Positions 13,826 to 24,709 of a stretch of DNA of 64,000 nt are shown here, one piece after another; the first letter of the stretch is position 1; each line of letters opens with the position of its first letter. Under the pieces are notes generated by a model that had not been told where the DNA came from, made no database searches, and saw nothing but the letters and a program-made list of their open reading frames with translations. The position numbers and the translations under genes were made by a program. The stretch is from positions 28,125,501 to 28,189,500 of the forward strand of contig NC_079881.1 in the NCBI RefSeq assembly GCF_029227915.1, given 5' to 3'. The DNA is from Hydractinia symbiolongicarpus (Eukaryota > Cnidaria > Hydrozoa > Anthoathecata > Hydractiniidae).

Positions 13826-16028
13826 GTATACAAAGAAAGTACCCTGTGAGTAAACTCATTTTCAAAACGATTTTTTAAATTATCTTTTCACCACAAAAAC
13901 GCATGAGACTTGTAGTTTTTAAAAATGTTTTCATTTTTGATGAGAGGCTGAATAAAAGAGGTTTAATCGCCGGCAAACGAAAACCCGCGATTTCCCGTAA
14001 ATCCCGGCTCGGCCCGTATAGTCAAAAGTATACAAAGAAAGTACCCAATGAGTAAACTCATTTTCCGAACGATTTTTTAAATTATTTTTTCACCATTAAA
14101 ACACATGAGACTTGTAGTTTTCAAAAATGTATTCATTTTTGATGAGGCGCTTAATGAAAGAGGTTTAATCGCCGGCAAACGAAAACCAGCGATTTCCCCT
14201 AAATCCCGGGCTTGTCCCGTGTAGTCGAATGTATACAAAGAAAGTACCCAGGGAGTAAACTCATTTCCCGAACGATTTTTTAAATTTTTTTTTGACCACT
14301 AAAACGCATGAGACTTGTAGTTTTTCAAAATGTTTTCATTTTTGATGAGACGCCGAATAAAAGAAGTTTAATCGCCGGAAAACGAAAACCCGCGACTTCC
14401 CGTAAATCCTGGACTCGGCCCGTATAGTCAAAAGTATACAAAGAAAGTACCCAGGGAGTAAACTCATTTCCCGAACGATTTTTTAAATTATTTTTTCACC
14501 ACTAAAACGCATGAGACTTGTAGTTTTCAAAAATGTTTTCATTTTTGATGAGACGCTGAGTAAAAGAGGTTTTATCGCCGGCAAACGAAAACCCGCGATT
14601 TTCCGTAAATCCCGGGCTTGGCCCGTATAGTCGAATATATACAAAGAAAGTACCCTGCGAGTAAACTCATTTCCAGAACGATTTTTTAAATTATTTTTTC
14701 ACCACTAAAACGCATAAGACTTGTAGTTATCAAAAATGTTTTCATTTTTGATGAGACGCTGAATAAAAGAAGTTTAATCGCCGGCAAACGAAAAACCGCG
14801 ATTTCCCGTAAATCCCGGGCTTGGCCCGTATGGTCAAAAGTATACAAAGAAAGTACCCAGGGAGTAAACTCATTTCCCGAACGATTTTTTAATTTTTTTT
14901 TTCACTACTAAAACGCATGAGACTTGTATTTTTCAAAAATGCTTTCATTTTTGATGAGACGCTTAATGAAAGAGGTTTAATCGCCGGCAAACGAAAACCC
15001 GCGATTTCCCGTAAATCCCGGGCTTGGCCCGTATAGTCGAATGTATACAAAAAAAGTACCATGTGAGTAAACTCATTTCCAGAACGATTTTTTAAATTAT
15101 TTTCTTACCACTAAAACGCATAAGACTTGTAGTTTTCAAAATTGTTTTCATTTTTGATGAGACGCTGAATAAAAGAAGTTTAATCGCCGGCAAACAAAAA
15201 CCCGCGATTTCCCGTAAATCCCTGGCTTGGTCCGTATAGTCAAAAGTATACAAAGAAAGTACCCAGGGAGTAAACTCATTTCCCGAACGATTTTTTAATT
15301 TATTTTTTCACCACTAAAACGCATGAGACTTGTAGTTTTCAAAAATGTTTCCATTTTTGATGAGACGCTGAATAAAAGAAGTTTAATCGCCGGCAAACGA
15401 AAACCTGCGATTTCCCGTAAATCCCGGACTCGGCCCGTATAGTCAAAAGTATACAAAGAAAGTACCCAGGGAGTAAACTCATTTCATTAATAAAAGGGGT
15501 TTAATCGCCGGCAAACGAAAACCCGTGATTTCCCGTAAATCCCGGGCTTGGTCCATATAGTCGAATGTATACAAAGAAAGTACCCTGTGAGTAAACTCAT
15601 TTTCAAAACGATTTTTTAAATTATCTTTTCACCATAAAAACGCATGAGACTTGTGGTTTTCAAAAATGTTTTCATTTTTGATGAGACGCTGAATAAAAGA
15701 AGTTTAATCGCCGGCAAACGAAAACCTGCGATTTCCCGTAAATCCTGGACTCGGCCCGTATAGTAAAGAATGTACCCGGAATGTAAACTCATTTCCCGAT
15801 CGATTTTTTAAATTATTATTTCACCACTAAAACCCATGAGACTTATAGTTTTTAAAAATGTTTTCATTTTTGATGAGACGCTGAATAAAAGAAGTTTAAT
15901 CGCCGGCAAACAAAAACCCGCCATTTCCCGTAAACCACGGACTCGGCCCGTATAGTCAAAAGTATACAAAGAAAGTACCAAGGGAGTAAACTCATTTCCC
16001 GAACGATTTTTTAAATTATTTTTTCACC
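13710..16028 (+). repeat. Duplicated block, upstream copy (3387-bp shift)
   Basis: This matches 17097-19415. Shared markers at the same spacing are GATGAGAGGCTG (13943/17330), GAGTAAAAGAGG (about 14556/17944), the truncated monomer (15449/18836) and the 11-bp deletion (15762/19149). There are few differences, for example GTATGGTC at about 14830 and CCGAGCTTGG at about 18203. The right end is where ACCATTAAAACGCTTGAG in this copy faces ACCACTAAAACGCATGAG. Confidence 0.85.
15449..15566 (+). repeat. Truncated monomer, 118 bp, copy 4
   Basis: The breakpoint is the same, but the upstream monomer is different (CCTGCGATTTCC/GTATAGTC), and this copy has AGGGGTTTAATC where others have AGTGGTTTAATC. 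It pairs with copy 7 at a 3387-bp shift. Confidence 0.9.
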
Positions 16029-16164
16029 ATTAAAACGCTTGAGACTTGTAGTTTTCAAAAATGTTTTCATTTTTGATGAGGCGCTAAATAAAAGAAGTTT
16101 AATCGCCGGAAAACGAAAAGCTGCCATTTCCCGTAAACCCCGGACTCGGCCAGCATAGTCAAAA

Positions 16165-16282
16165 GTATACAAAGAAAGTACCCAGGGAGTAAACTCATTT
16201 CATTAATAAAAGTGGTTTAATCGCCGGCAAACGAAAACCCGTGATTTCCCGTAAATCCCGGGCTTGGTCCGTATAGTCGAAT
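16165..16282 (+). repeat. Truncated monomer, 118 bp, copy 5
   Basis: The breakpoint is the same. It lies inside the first half of the 929-bp tandem duplication, whose length is four full monomers plus this short one. Confidence 0.9.
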
Positions 16283-17093
16283 GTATACAAAGAAAGTACC
16301 CTGTGAGTAAACTCATTTTCAAAACGATTTTTTAAATTATCTTTTCACCACAAAAACGCATGAGACTTGTAGTTTTCAAAAATGTTTTCATTTTTGATGA
16401 GAGGCTGAATAAAAGAGGTTTAATCGCCGGCAAACGAAAACCCGCGATTTCCCGTAAATCCCGGCTCGGCCCGTATAGTCAAAAGTATACAAAGAAAGTA
16501 CCCAATGAGTAAACTCATTTTCCGAACGATTTTTTAAATTATTTTTTCACCATTAAAACACATGAGACTTGTAGTTTTCAAAAATGTATTCATTTTTGAT
16601 GAGGCGCTTAATGAAAGAGGTTTAATCGCCGGCAAACGAAAACCAGCGATTTCCCCTAAATCCCGGGCTTGGCCCGTGTAGTCGAATGTATACAAAGAAA
16701 GTACCCAGGGAGTAAACTCATTTCCCGAACGGTTTTTTAAATTTTTTTTTGACCACTAAAACGCATGAGACTTGTAGTTTTTCAAAATGTTTTCATTTTT
16801 GATGAGACGCTGAATAAAAGAAGTTTAATCGCCGGCAAACAAAAACCCGCCATTTCCCGTAAACCACGGACTCGGCCCGTATAGTCAAAAGTATACAAAG
16901 AAAGTACCCAGGGAGTAAACTCATTTCCCGAACGATTTTTTAAATTATTTTTTCACCATTAAAACGCTTGAGACTTGTAGTTTTCAAAAATGTTTTCATT
17001 TTTGATAAGGCGCTAAATAAAAGAAGTTTAATCGCCGGAAAACGAAAAGCCGCCATTTCCCGTAAACCCCGGACTCGGCCCGCATAGTCAAAA

Positions 17094-17211
17094 GTATACA
17101 AAGAAAGTACCCAGGGAGTAAACTCATTTCATTAATAAAAGTGGTTTAATCGCCGGCAAACGAAAACCCGTGATTTCCCGTAAATCCCGGGCTTGGTCCG
17201 TATAGTCGAAT
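17094..17211 (+). repeat. Truncated monomer, 118 bp, copy 6
   Basis: The breakpoint is the same, and it is the 929-bp partner of copy 5. Confidence 0.9.
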
Positions 17212-19415
17212 GTATACAAAGAAAGTACCCTGTGAGTAAACTCATTTTCAAAACGATTTTTTAAATTATCTTTTCACCACAAAAACGCATGAGACTTGTA
17301 GTTTTCAAAAATGTTTTCATTTTTGATGAGAGGCTGAATAAAAGAGGTTTAATCGCCGGCAAACGAAAACCCGCGATTTCCCGTAAATCCCGGCTCGGCC
17401 CGTATAGTCAAAAGTATACAAAGAAAGTACCCAATGAGTAAACTCATTTTCCGAACGATTTTTTAAATTATTTTTTCACCATTAAAACACATGAGACTTG
17501 TAGTTTTCAAAAATGTATTCATTTTTGATGAGGCGCTTAATGAAAGAGGTTTAATCGCCGGCAAACGAAAACCAGCGATTTCCCCTAAATCCCGGGCTTG
17601 GCCCGTGTAGTCGAATGTATACAAAGAAAGTACCCAGGGAGTAAACTCATTTCCCGAACGATTTTTTAAATTTTTTTTTGACCACTAAAACGCATGAGAC
17701 TTGTAGTTTTTCAAAATGTTTTCATTTTTGATGAGACGCCGAATAAAAGAAGTTTAATCGCCGGAAAACGAAAACCCGCGACTTCCCGTAAATCCTGGAC
17801 TCGGCCCGTATAGTCAAAAGTATACAAAGAAAGTACCCAGGGAGTAAACTCATTTCCCGAACGATTTTTTAAATTATTTTTTCACCACTAAAACGCATGA
17901 GACTTGTAGTTTTCAAAAATGTTTTCATTTTTGATGAGACGCTGAGTAAAAGAGGTTTAATCGCCGGCAAACGAAAACCCGCGATTTTCCGTAAATCCCG
18001 GGCTTGGCCCGTATAGTCGAATATATACAAAGAAAGTACCCTGCGAGTAAACTCATTTCCAGAACGATTTTTTAAATTATTTTTTCACCACTAAAACGCA
18101 TAAGACTTGTAGTTATCAAAAATGTTTTCATTTTTGATGAGACGCTGAATAAAAGAAGTTTAATCGCCGGCAAACGAAAAACCGCGATTTCCCGTAAATC
18201 CCGAGCTTGGCCCGTATAGTCAAAAGTATACAAAGAAAGTACCCAGGGAGTAAACTCATTTCCCGAACGATTTTTTAATTTTTTTTTTTCACTACTAAAA
18301 CGCATGAGACTTGTATTTTTCAAAAATGCTTTCATTTTTGATGAGACGCTTAATGAAAGAGGTTTAATCGCCGGCAAACGAAAACCCGCGATTTCCCGTA
18401 AATCCCGGGCTTGGCCCGTATAGTCGAATGTATACAAAAAAAGCACCATGTGAGTAAACTCATTTCCAGAACGATTTTTTAAATTATTTTCTTACCACTA
18501 AAACGCATAAGACTTGTAGTTTTCAAAATTGTTTTCATTTTTGATGAGACGCTGAATAAAAGAAGTTTAATCGCCGGCAAACAAAAACCCGCGATTTCCC
18601 GTAAATCCCTGGCTTGGTCCGTATAGTCAAAAGTATACAAAGAAAGTACCCAGGGAGTAAACTCATTTCCCGAACGATTTTTTAATTTATTTTTTCACCA
18701 CTAAAACGCATGAGACTTGTAGTTTTCAAAAATGTTTCCATTTTTGATGAGACGCTGAATAAAAGAAGTTTAATCGCCGGCAAACGAAAACCTGCGATTT
18801 CCCGTAAATCCCGGACTCGGCCCGTATAGTCAAAAGTATACAAAGAAAGTACCCAGGGAGTAAACTCATTTCATTAATAAAAGTGGTTTAATCGCCGGCA
18901 AACGAAAACCCGTGATTTCCCGTAAATCCCGGGCTTGGTCCGTATAGTCGAATGTATACAAAGAAAGTACCCTGTGAGTAAACTCATTTTCAAAACAATT
19001 TTTTAAATTATCTTTTCACCATAAAAACGCATGAGACTTGTAGTTTTCAAAAATGTTTTCATTTTTGATGAGACGCTGAATAAAAGAAGTTTAATCGCCG
19101 GCAAACGAAAACCTGCGATTTCCCGTAAATCCTGGACTCGGCCCGTATAGTAAAGAATGTACCCGGGATGTAAACTCATTTCCCGAACGATTTTTTAAAT
19201 TATTATTTCACCACTAAAACCCATGAGACTTATAGTTTTTAAAAATGTTTTCATTTTTGATGAGACGCTGAATAAAAGAAGTTTAATCGCCGGCAAACAA
19301 AAACCCGCCATTTCCCGTAAACCACGGACTCGGCCCGTATAGTCAAAAGTATACAAAGAAAGTACCCAGGGAGTAAACTCATTTCCCGAACGATTTTTTA
19401 AATTATTTTTTCACC
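17097..19415 (+). repeat. Duplicated block, downstream copy (3387-bp shift)
   Basis: Partner of 13710-16028, separated from it by about 1.07 kb that includes most of the 929-bp tandem. It contains the longest open frame of the window (minus strand 18072-18449, 125 codons), which is two differently framed monomers read through and not a gene. Confidence 0.85.
18836..18953 (+). repeat. Truncated monomer, 118 bp, copy 7 (last)
   Basis: The breakpoint is the same, and it is the 3387-bp partner of copy 4. I saw no further copy downstream, so the variant is confined to 9.8-19.0 kb of this window. Confidence 0.9.
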
Positions 19416-22400
19416 ACTAAAACGCATGAGACTTGTAGTTTTCAAAAATGTTTTCATTTTTGATGAGAGGCTGAATAAAAGATGTTTAATCGCCGGCAAA
19501 CGAAAACCCGCGATTTCCCGTAAATCCCGGCTCGGCCCGTATAGTCAAAAGTATACAAAGAAAGTACCCAATGAGTAAACTCATTTTCCAAACGATTTTT
19601 TAAATTATTTTTTCACCATTAAAACACATGAGACTTGTAGTTTTCAAAAATGTATTCATTTTTGATGAGGCGCTTAATGAAAGAGGTTTAATCGCCGGCA
19701 AACGAAAACCAGCGATTTCCCCTAAATCCCGGGCTTGGCCCGTGTAGTCGAATGTATACAAAGAAAGTACCCAGGGAGTAAACTCATTTCCCGAACGATT
19801 TTTTAAATTTTTTTTTGACCACTAAAACGCATGAGACTTGTAGTTTTTCAAAATGTTTTCATTTTTGATGAGACGCCGAATAAAAGAAGTTTAATCGCCG
19901 GAAAACGAAAACCCGCGACTTCCCGTAAATCCTGGACTCGGCCCGTATAGTCAAAAGTATACAAAGAAAGTACCCAGGGAGTAAACTCATTTCCCGAACG
20001 ATTTTTTAAATTATTTTTTCACCATTAAAACGCATGAGACTTGTAGTTTTCAAAAATGTTTTCATTTTTGATGAGACGCTGAGTAAAAGAGGTTTAATCG
20101 CCGGCAAACGAAAACCCGCGATTTTCCGTAAATCCCGGGCTTGGCCCGTATAGTCGAATATATACAAAGAAAGTACCCTGCGAGTAAACTCATTTCCAGA
20201 ACGATTTTTTAAATTATTTTTTCAACACTAAAACGCATAAGACTTGTAGTTTTCAAAAATGTTTTCATTTTTGATGAGACGCTGAATAAAAGAAGTTTAA
20301 TCGCCGGCAAACGAAAAACCGCGATTTCCCGTAAATCCCGGGCTTGGCCCGTATAGTCAAAAGTATACAAAGAAAGTACCCAGGGAGTAAACTCATTTCC
20401 CGAACGATTTTTTAATTTTTTTTTTCACTACTAAAACGCATGAGACTTGTATTTTTCAAAAATGCTTTCATTTTTGATGAGACGCTTAATGAAAGAGGTT
20501 TAATCGCCGGCAAACGAAAACCCGCGATTTCCCGTAAATCCCGGGCTTGGCCCGTATAGTCGAATGTATACAAAAAAAGTACCATGTGAGTAAACTCATT
20601 TCCAGAACGATTTTTTAAATTATTTTCTTACCAATAAAACGCATAAGACTTGTAGTTTTCAAAATTGTTTTCATTTTTGATGAGACGCTGAATAAAAGAA
20701 GTTTAATCGCCGGCAAACAAAAACCCACGATTTCCCGTAAATCCCTGGCTTGGTCCGTATAGTCAAAAGTATACAAAGAAAGTACCCAGGGAGTAAACTC
20801 ATTTCCCGAACGATTTTTTAATTTATTTTTTCACCACTAAAACGCATGAGACTTGTAGTTTTCAAAAATGTTTTCATTTTTGATGAGACGCTGAATAAAA
20901 GAAGTTTAATCGCCGGCAAACGAAAACCTGCGATTTCCCGTAAATCCCGGACTCGGCCTGTATAGTCAAAAGTATACAAAGAAAGCACCCAGGGTGTAAA
21001 CTCATTTCCCAAACGATTTTTTAAATTATTATTTCACCACTAAAGCCCATGAGACTTGTAGTTTTTAAAATTGTTTTCATTTTTGATGAGACGCTGAATA
21101 AAAGAAGTTTAATCGCCGGCAAACGAAAACCCGCGATTTCCCGTAAATCCCGACTCGGCCGTATAGTCAAAAGTATACAAAGAAAGTACCCAGGGAGTAA
21201 ACTCATTTCCCGAACGATTTTTTAATTTATTTTTTCACCACTAAAACGCATGAGACTTGTAGTTTTCAAAAATGTTTTCATTTTTGATGAGAGGCTGAAT
21301 AAAAGATGTTTAATCGCCGGCAAACGAAAACCCGCGATTTCCCGTAAATCCCGGCTCGGCCCGTATAGTCAAAAGTATACAAAGAAAGTACCCAATGAGT
21401 AAACTCATTTTCCGAACGATTTTTTAAATTATTTTTTCACCATTAAAACACATGAGACTTGTAGTTTTCAAAAATGTATTCATTTTTGATGAGGCGCTTA
21501 ATGAAAGAGGTTTAATCGCCGGCAAACGAAAACCAGCGATTTCCCCTAAATCCCGGGCTTGGCCCGTGTAGTCGAATGTATACAAAGAAAGTACCCAGGG
21601 AGTAAACTCATTTCCCGAACGATTTTTTAAATTTTTTTTTGACCACTAAAACGCATGAGACTTGTAGTTTTTCAAAATGTTTTCATTTTTGATGAGACGC
21701 CGAATAAAAGAAGTTTAATCGCCGGAAAACGAAAACCCGCGACTTCCCGTAAATCCTGGACTCGGCCCGTATAGTCAAAAGTATACAAAGAAAGTACCCA
21801 GGGAGTAAACTCATTTCCCGAACGATTTTTTAAATTATTTTTTCACCACTAAAACGCATGAGACTTGTAGTTTTCAAAAATGTTTTCATTTTTGATGAGA
21901 CGCTGAGTAAAAGAGGTTTAATCGCCGGCAAACGAAAACCCGCGATTTTCCGTAAATCCCGGGCTTGGCCCGTATAGTCGAATATATACAAAGAAAGTAC
22001 CCTGCGAGTAAACTCATTTCCAGAACGATTTTTTAAATTATTTTTTCAACACTAAAACGCATAAGACTTGTAGTTTTCAAAAATGTTTTCATTTTTGATG
22101 AGACGCTGAATAAAAGAAGTTTAATCGCCGGCAAACGAAAAACCGCGATTTCCCGTAAATCCCGGGCTTGGCCCGTATAGTCAAAAGTATACAAAGAAAG
22201 TACCCAGGGAGTAAACTCATTTCCCGAACGATTTTTTAATTTTTTTTTTCACTACTAAAACGCATGAGACTTGTATTTTTCAAAAATGCTTTCATTTTTG
22301 ATGAGACGCTTAATGAAAGAGGTTTAATCGCCGGCAAACGAAAACCCGCGATTTCCCGTAAATCCCGGGCTTGGCCCGTATAGTCGAATGTATACAAAAA

Positions 22401-22653
22401 AAGTACCATGTGAGTAAACTCATTTCCAGAACGATTTTTTAAATTATTTTCTTACCAATAAAACGCATAAGACTTGTAGTTTTCAAAATTGTTTTCATTT
22501 TTGATGAGACGCTGAATAAAAGAAGTTTAATCGCCGGCAAACAAAAACCCACGATTTCCCGTAAATCCCTGGCTTGGTCCGTATAGTCAAAAGTATACAA
22601 AGAAAGTACCCAGGGAGTAAACTCATTTCCCGAACGATTTTTTAATTTATTTT

Positions 22654-22856
22654 TTCACCACTAAAACGCATGAGACTTGTAGTTTTCAAAAATGTTTTCA
22701 TTTTTGATGAGACGCTGAATAAAAGAAGTTTAATCGCCGGCAAACGAAAACCTGCGATTTCCCGTAAATCCCGGACTCGGCCCGTATAGTCAAAAGTATA
22801 CAAAGAAAGCACCCAGGGTGTAAACTCATTTCCCAAACGATTTTTTAAATTATTAT
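22654..22856 (+). repeat. Reference type A monomer (203 bp)
   Basis: This copy runs from TTCACCAC to the base before the next TTCACC and is exactly 203 bp. Its diagnostic states are GAATAAAAGAAG, GACTCGG and TCAAAAG. By hand count it has 42 C, 34 G and 11 CpG, which is 37% G+C and more CpG than the ~7 expected from composition. The first 60 bases and the last 20 are A/T rich, and the middle is a G/C-rich block. The + strand carries AATAAA within GAATAAAAG. Confidence 0.9.
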
Positions 22857-23057
22857 TTCACCACTAAAGCCCATGAGACTTGTAGTTTTTAAAATTGTTT
22901 TCATTTTTGATGAGACGCTGAATAAAAGAAGTTTAATCGCCGGCAAACGAAAACCCGCGATTTCCCGTAAATCCCGACTCGGCCGTATAGTCAAAAGTAT
23001 ACAAAGAAAGTACCCAGGGAGTAAACTCATTTTCCGAACGATTTTTTAATTTATTTT
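22857..23057 (+). repeat. Reference type C monomer (201 bp)
   Basis: The C type is marked by ATTATTTCACC before the head and AAAGCCCATG in place of AAAACGCATG, with an A-like body. This copy is 201 bp because it has single-base losses at CCCGACTCGG and GGCCGTATAG. C monomers usually follow a monomer ending in GGTGTAAACTC, so the linkage crosses the monomer border. That indicates the unit of amplification is larger than one monomer. Confidence 0.8.
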
Positions 23058-23541
23058 TTCACCACTAAAACGCATGAGACTTGTAGTTTTCAAAAATGTT
23101 TTCATTTTTGATGAGACGCTGAATAAAAGAAGTTTAATCGCCGGCAAACGAAAACCTGCGATTTTCTGTAAATCCCGGACATGGCCCGTATAGTCAAAAG
23201 TATACAAAGAAAGTACCCAGGGAGTAAACTCATTTCCCAAACGATTTTTTAAATTATTATTTCACCACTAAAGCCCATGAGACTTGTAGTTTTAAAAAAT
23301 GTTTTCATTTTTGATGAGACGCTGAATAAAAGAAGTTTAATCGCCGGCAAACGAAAATCCGCGATTTTCCGTAAATCCCGACTCGGCCGTATAGTCAGAA
23401 GTATACAAAGAAAGTACCCAGGGAGTAAACTCATTTCCCGAACGATTTTTTTAATTATTTTTTCACCACTAAAACGCATGAGAGTTGTAGTTTTCAGAAA
23501 CGTTTTCATTTTTGATGAGACGCGTAATGAAAGTGGTTTAC

Positions 23542-23564
23542 TCGCCGCAAAGGAAAACCGGCGA
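23542..23564 (+). repeat. Shifted dyad in the TCGCCGCAAAGG monomer
   Basis: Arms TCGCCG and CGGCGA flank an 11-base A-rich loop. The same variant occurs at 25161, 25968, 26980 and 27787. It is a different route to a better-paired dyad than the variant at 28797, with a base lost in the left arm and CCGGCGATTT in the right. Confidence 0.75.
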
Positions 23565-24709
23565 TTTCGCGTAAATCCCGAGCTTGGCCCGAATAGTCGA
23601 ATGTATACAAAGAAAGTACCATGTGAGTAAACTCATTTCCCAAACGATTTTTTAAATTATTATTTCACCACTAAAGCCCATGAGACTTGTAGTTTTTAAA
23701 ATTGTTTTCATTTTTGATGAGACGCTGAATAAAAGAAGTTTAATCGCCGGCAAACGAAAAACCGCGATTTCCCGTAAATCCCGGGCTTGGCCCGTATAGT
23801 CAAAAGTATACAAAGAAAGTACCCAGGGAGTAAACTCATTTCCCGAACGATTTTTTAATTTTTTTTTTCACTACTAAAACGCATGAGACTTGTATTTTTC
23901 AAAAATGCTTTCATTTTTGATGAGACGCTTAATGAAAGAGGTTTAATCGCCGGCAAACGAAAACCCGCGATTTCCCGTAAATCCCGGGCTTGGCCCGTAT
24001 AGTCGAATGTATACAAAAAAAGTACCATGTGAGTAAACTCATTTCCAGAACGATTTTTTAAATTATTTTCTTACCAATAAAACGCATAAGACTTGTAGTT
24101 TTCAAAATTGTTTTCATTTTTGATGAGACGCTGAATAAAAGAAGTTTAATCGCCGGCAAACAAAAACCCACGATTTCCCGTAAATCCCTGGCTTGGTCCG
24201 TATAGTCAAAAGTATACAAAGAAAGTACCCAGGGAGTAAACTCATTTCCCGAACGATTTTTTAATTTATTTTTTCACCACTAAAACGCATGAGACTTGTA
24301 GTTTTCAAAAATGTTTTCATTTTTGATGAGACGCTGAATAAAAGAAGTTTAATCGCCGGCAAACGAAAACCTGCGATTTCCCGTAAATCCCGGACTCGGC
24401 CCGTATAGTCAAAAGTATACAAAGAAAGCACCCAGGGTGTAAACTCATTTCCCAAACGATTTTTTAAATTATTATTTCACCACTAAAGCCCATGAGACTT
24501 GTAGTTTTTAAAATTGTTTTCATTTTTGATGAGACGCTGAATAAAAGAAGTTTAATCGCCGGAAAACGAAAACCCGCGATTTCCCGTAAATCCCGACTCA
24601 ACCGTATAGTCAAAAGTATACAAAGAAAGTACCCAGGGAGTAAACTCATTTTCCGAACGATTTTTTAATTTATTTTTTCACCACTAAAACGCATGAGACT
24701 TGTAGTTTT

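Larger units (their letters stand above)
15860..17729 (+). repeat. 929-bp tandem duplication
   Basis: Sequence at about 15860-16800 repeats at about 16789-17729. The copies are essentially contiguous, as expected from one unequal crossover. The unit is four full monomers plus one 118-bp truncated monomer. Markers are GCCATTTCCCGTAAACCACG (about 15920/16849), the truncated monomer (16165/17094) and GATGAGAGGCTG (16401/17330). Confidence 0.85.
5580..19180 (+). repeat. Eight monomers sharing an 11-bp deletion
   Basis: At 5621, 8246, 8843, 10167, 10764, 12088, 15762 and 19149 the monomer reads AGTAAAGAATGTACCCG, where a standard copy has AGTCAAAAGTATACAAAG. This removes 11 bp including the GTATAC palindrome. 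All eight are followed by a GATGTAAACTC or AATGTAAACTC tail, and the next monomer has an AAAACCCATGAGACTTATAG head. The shared extra changes show a single founder. Confidence 0.9.
19400..23114 (+). repeat. Tandem 9-monomer unit, 1824-bp shift
   Basis: About 19400-21290 repeats at 21224-23114. The shared markers are GATGAGAGGCTG with GATGTTTAATCG (19467/21291), GAGTAAAAGAGG (about 20090/21905), a GTATTTTTCAAAAATGC head, ACCAATAAAACG and the GCACCCAGGGTG tail. The two copies overlap slightly, as in a direct tandem. Confidence 0.85.

Noticed and set aside
18072-18449. Open frames of 61-125 codons on both strands, many giving near-identical peptides
   Set aside because: They follow the satellite monomer. 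The same DNA is read in different frames because 203 is not divisible by 3, and both strands are open at overlapping places. No known domain is visible. These are chance frames, not a gene family.
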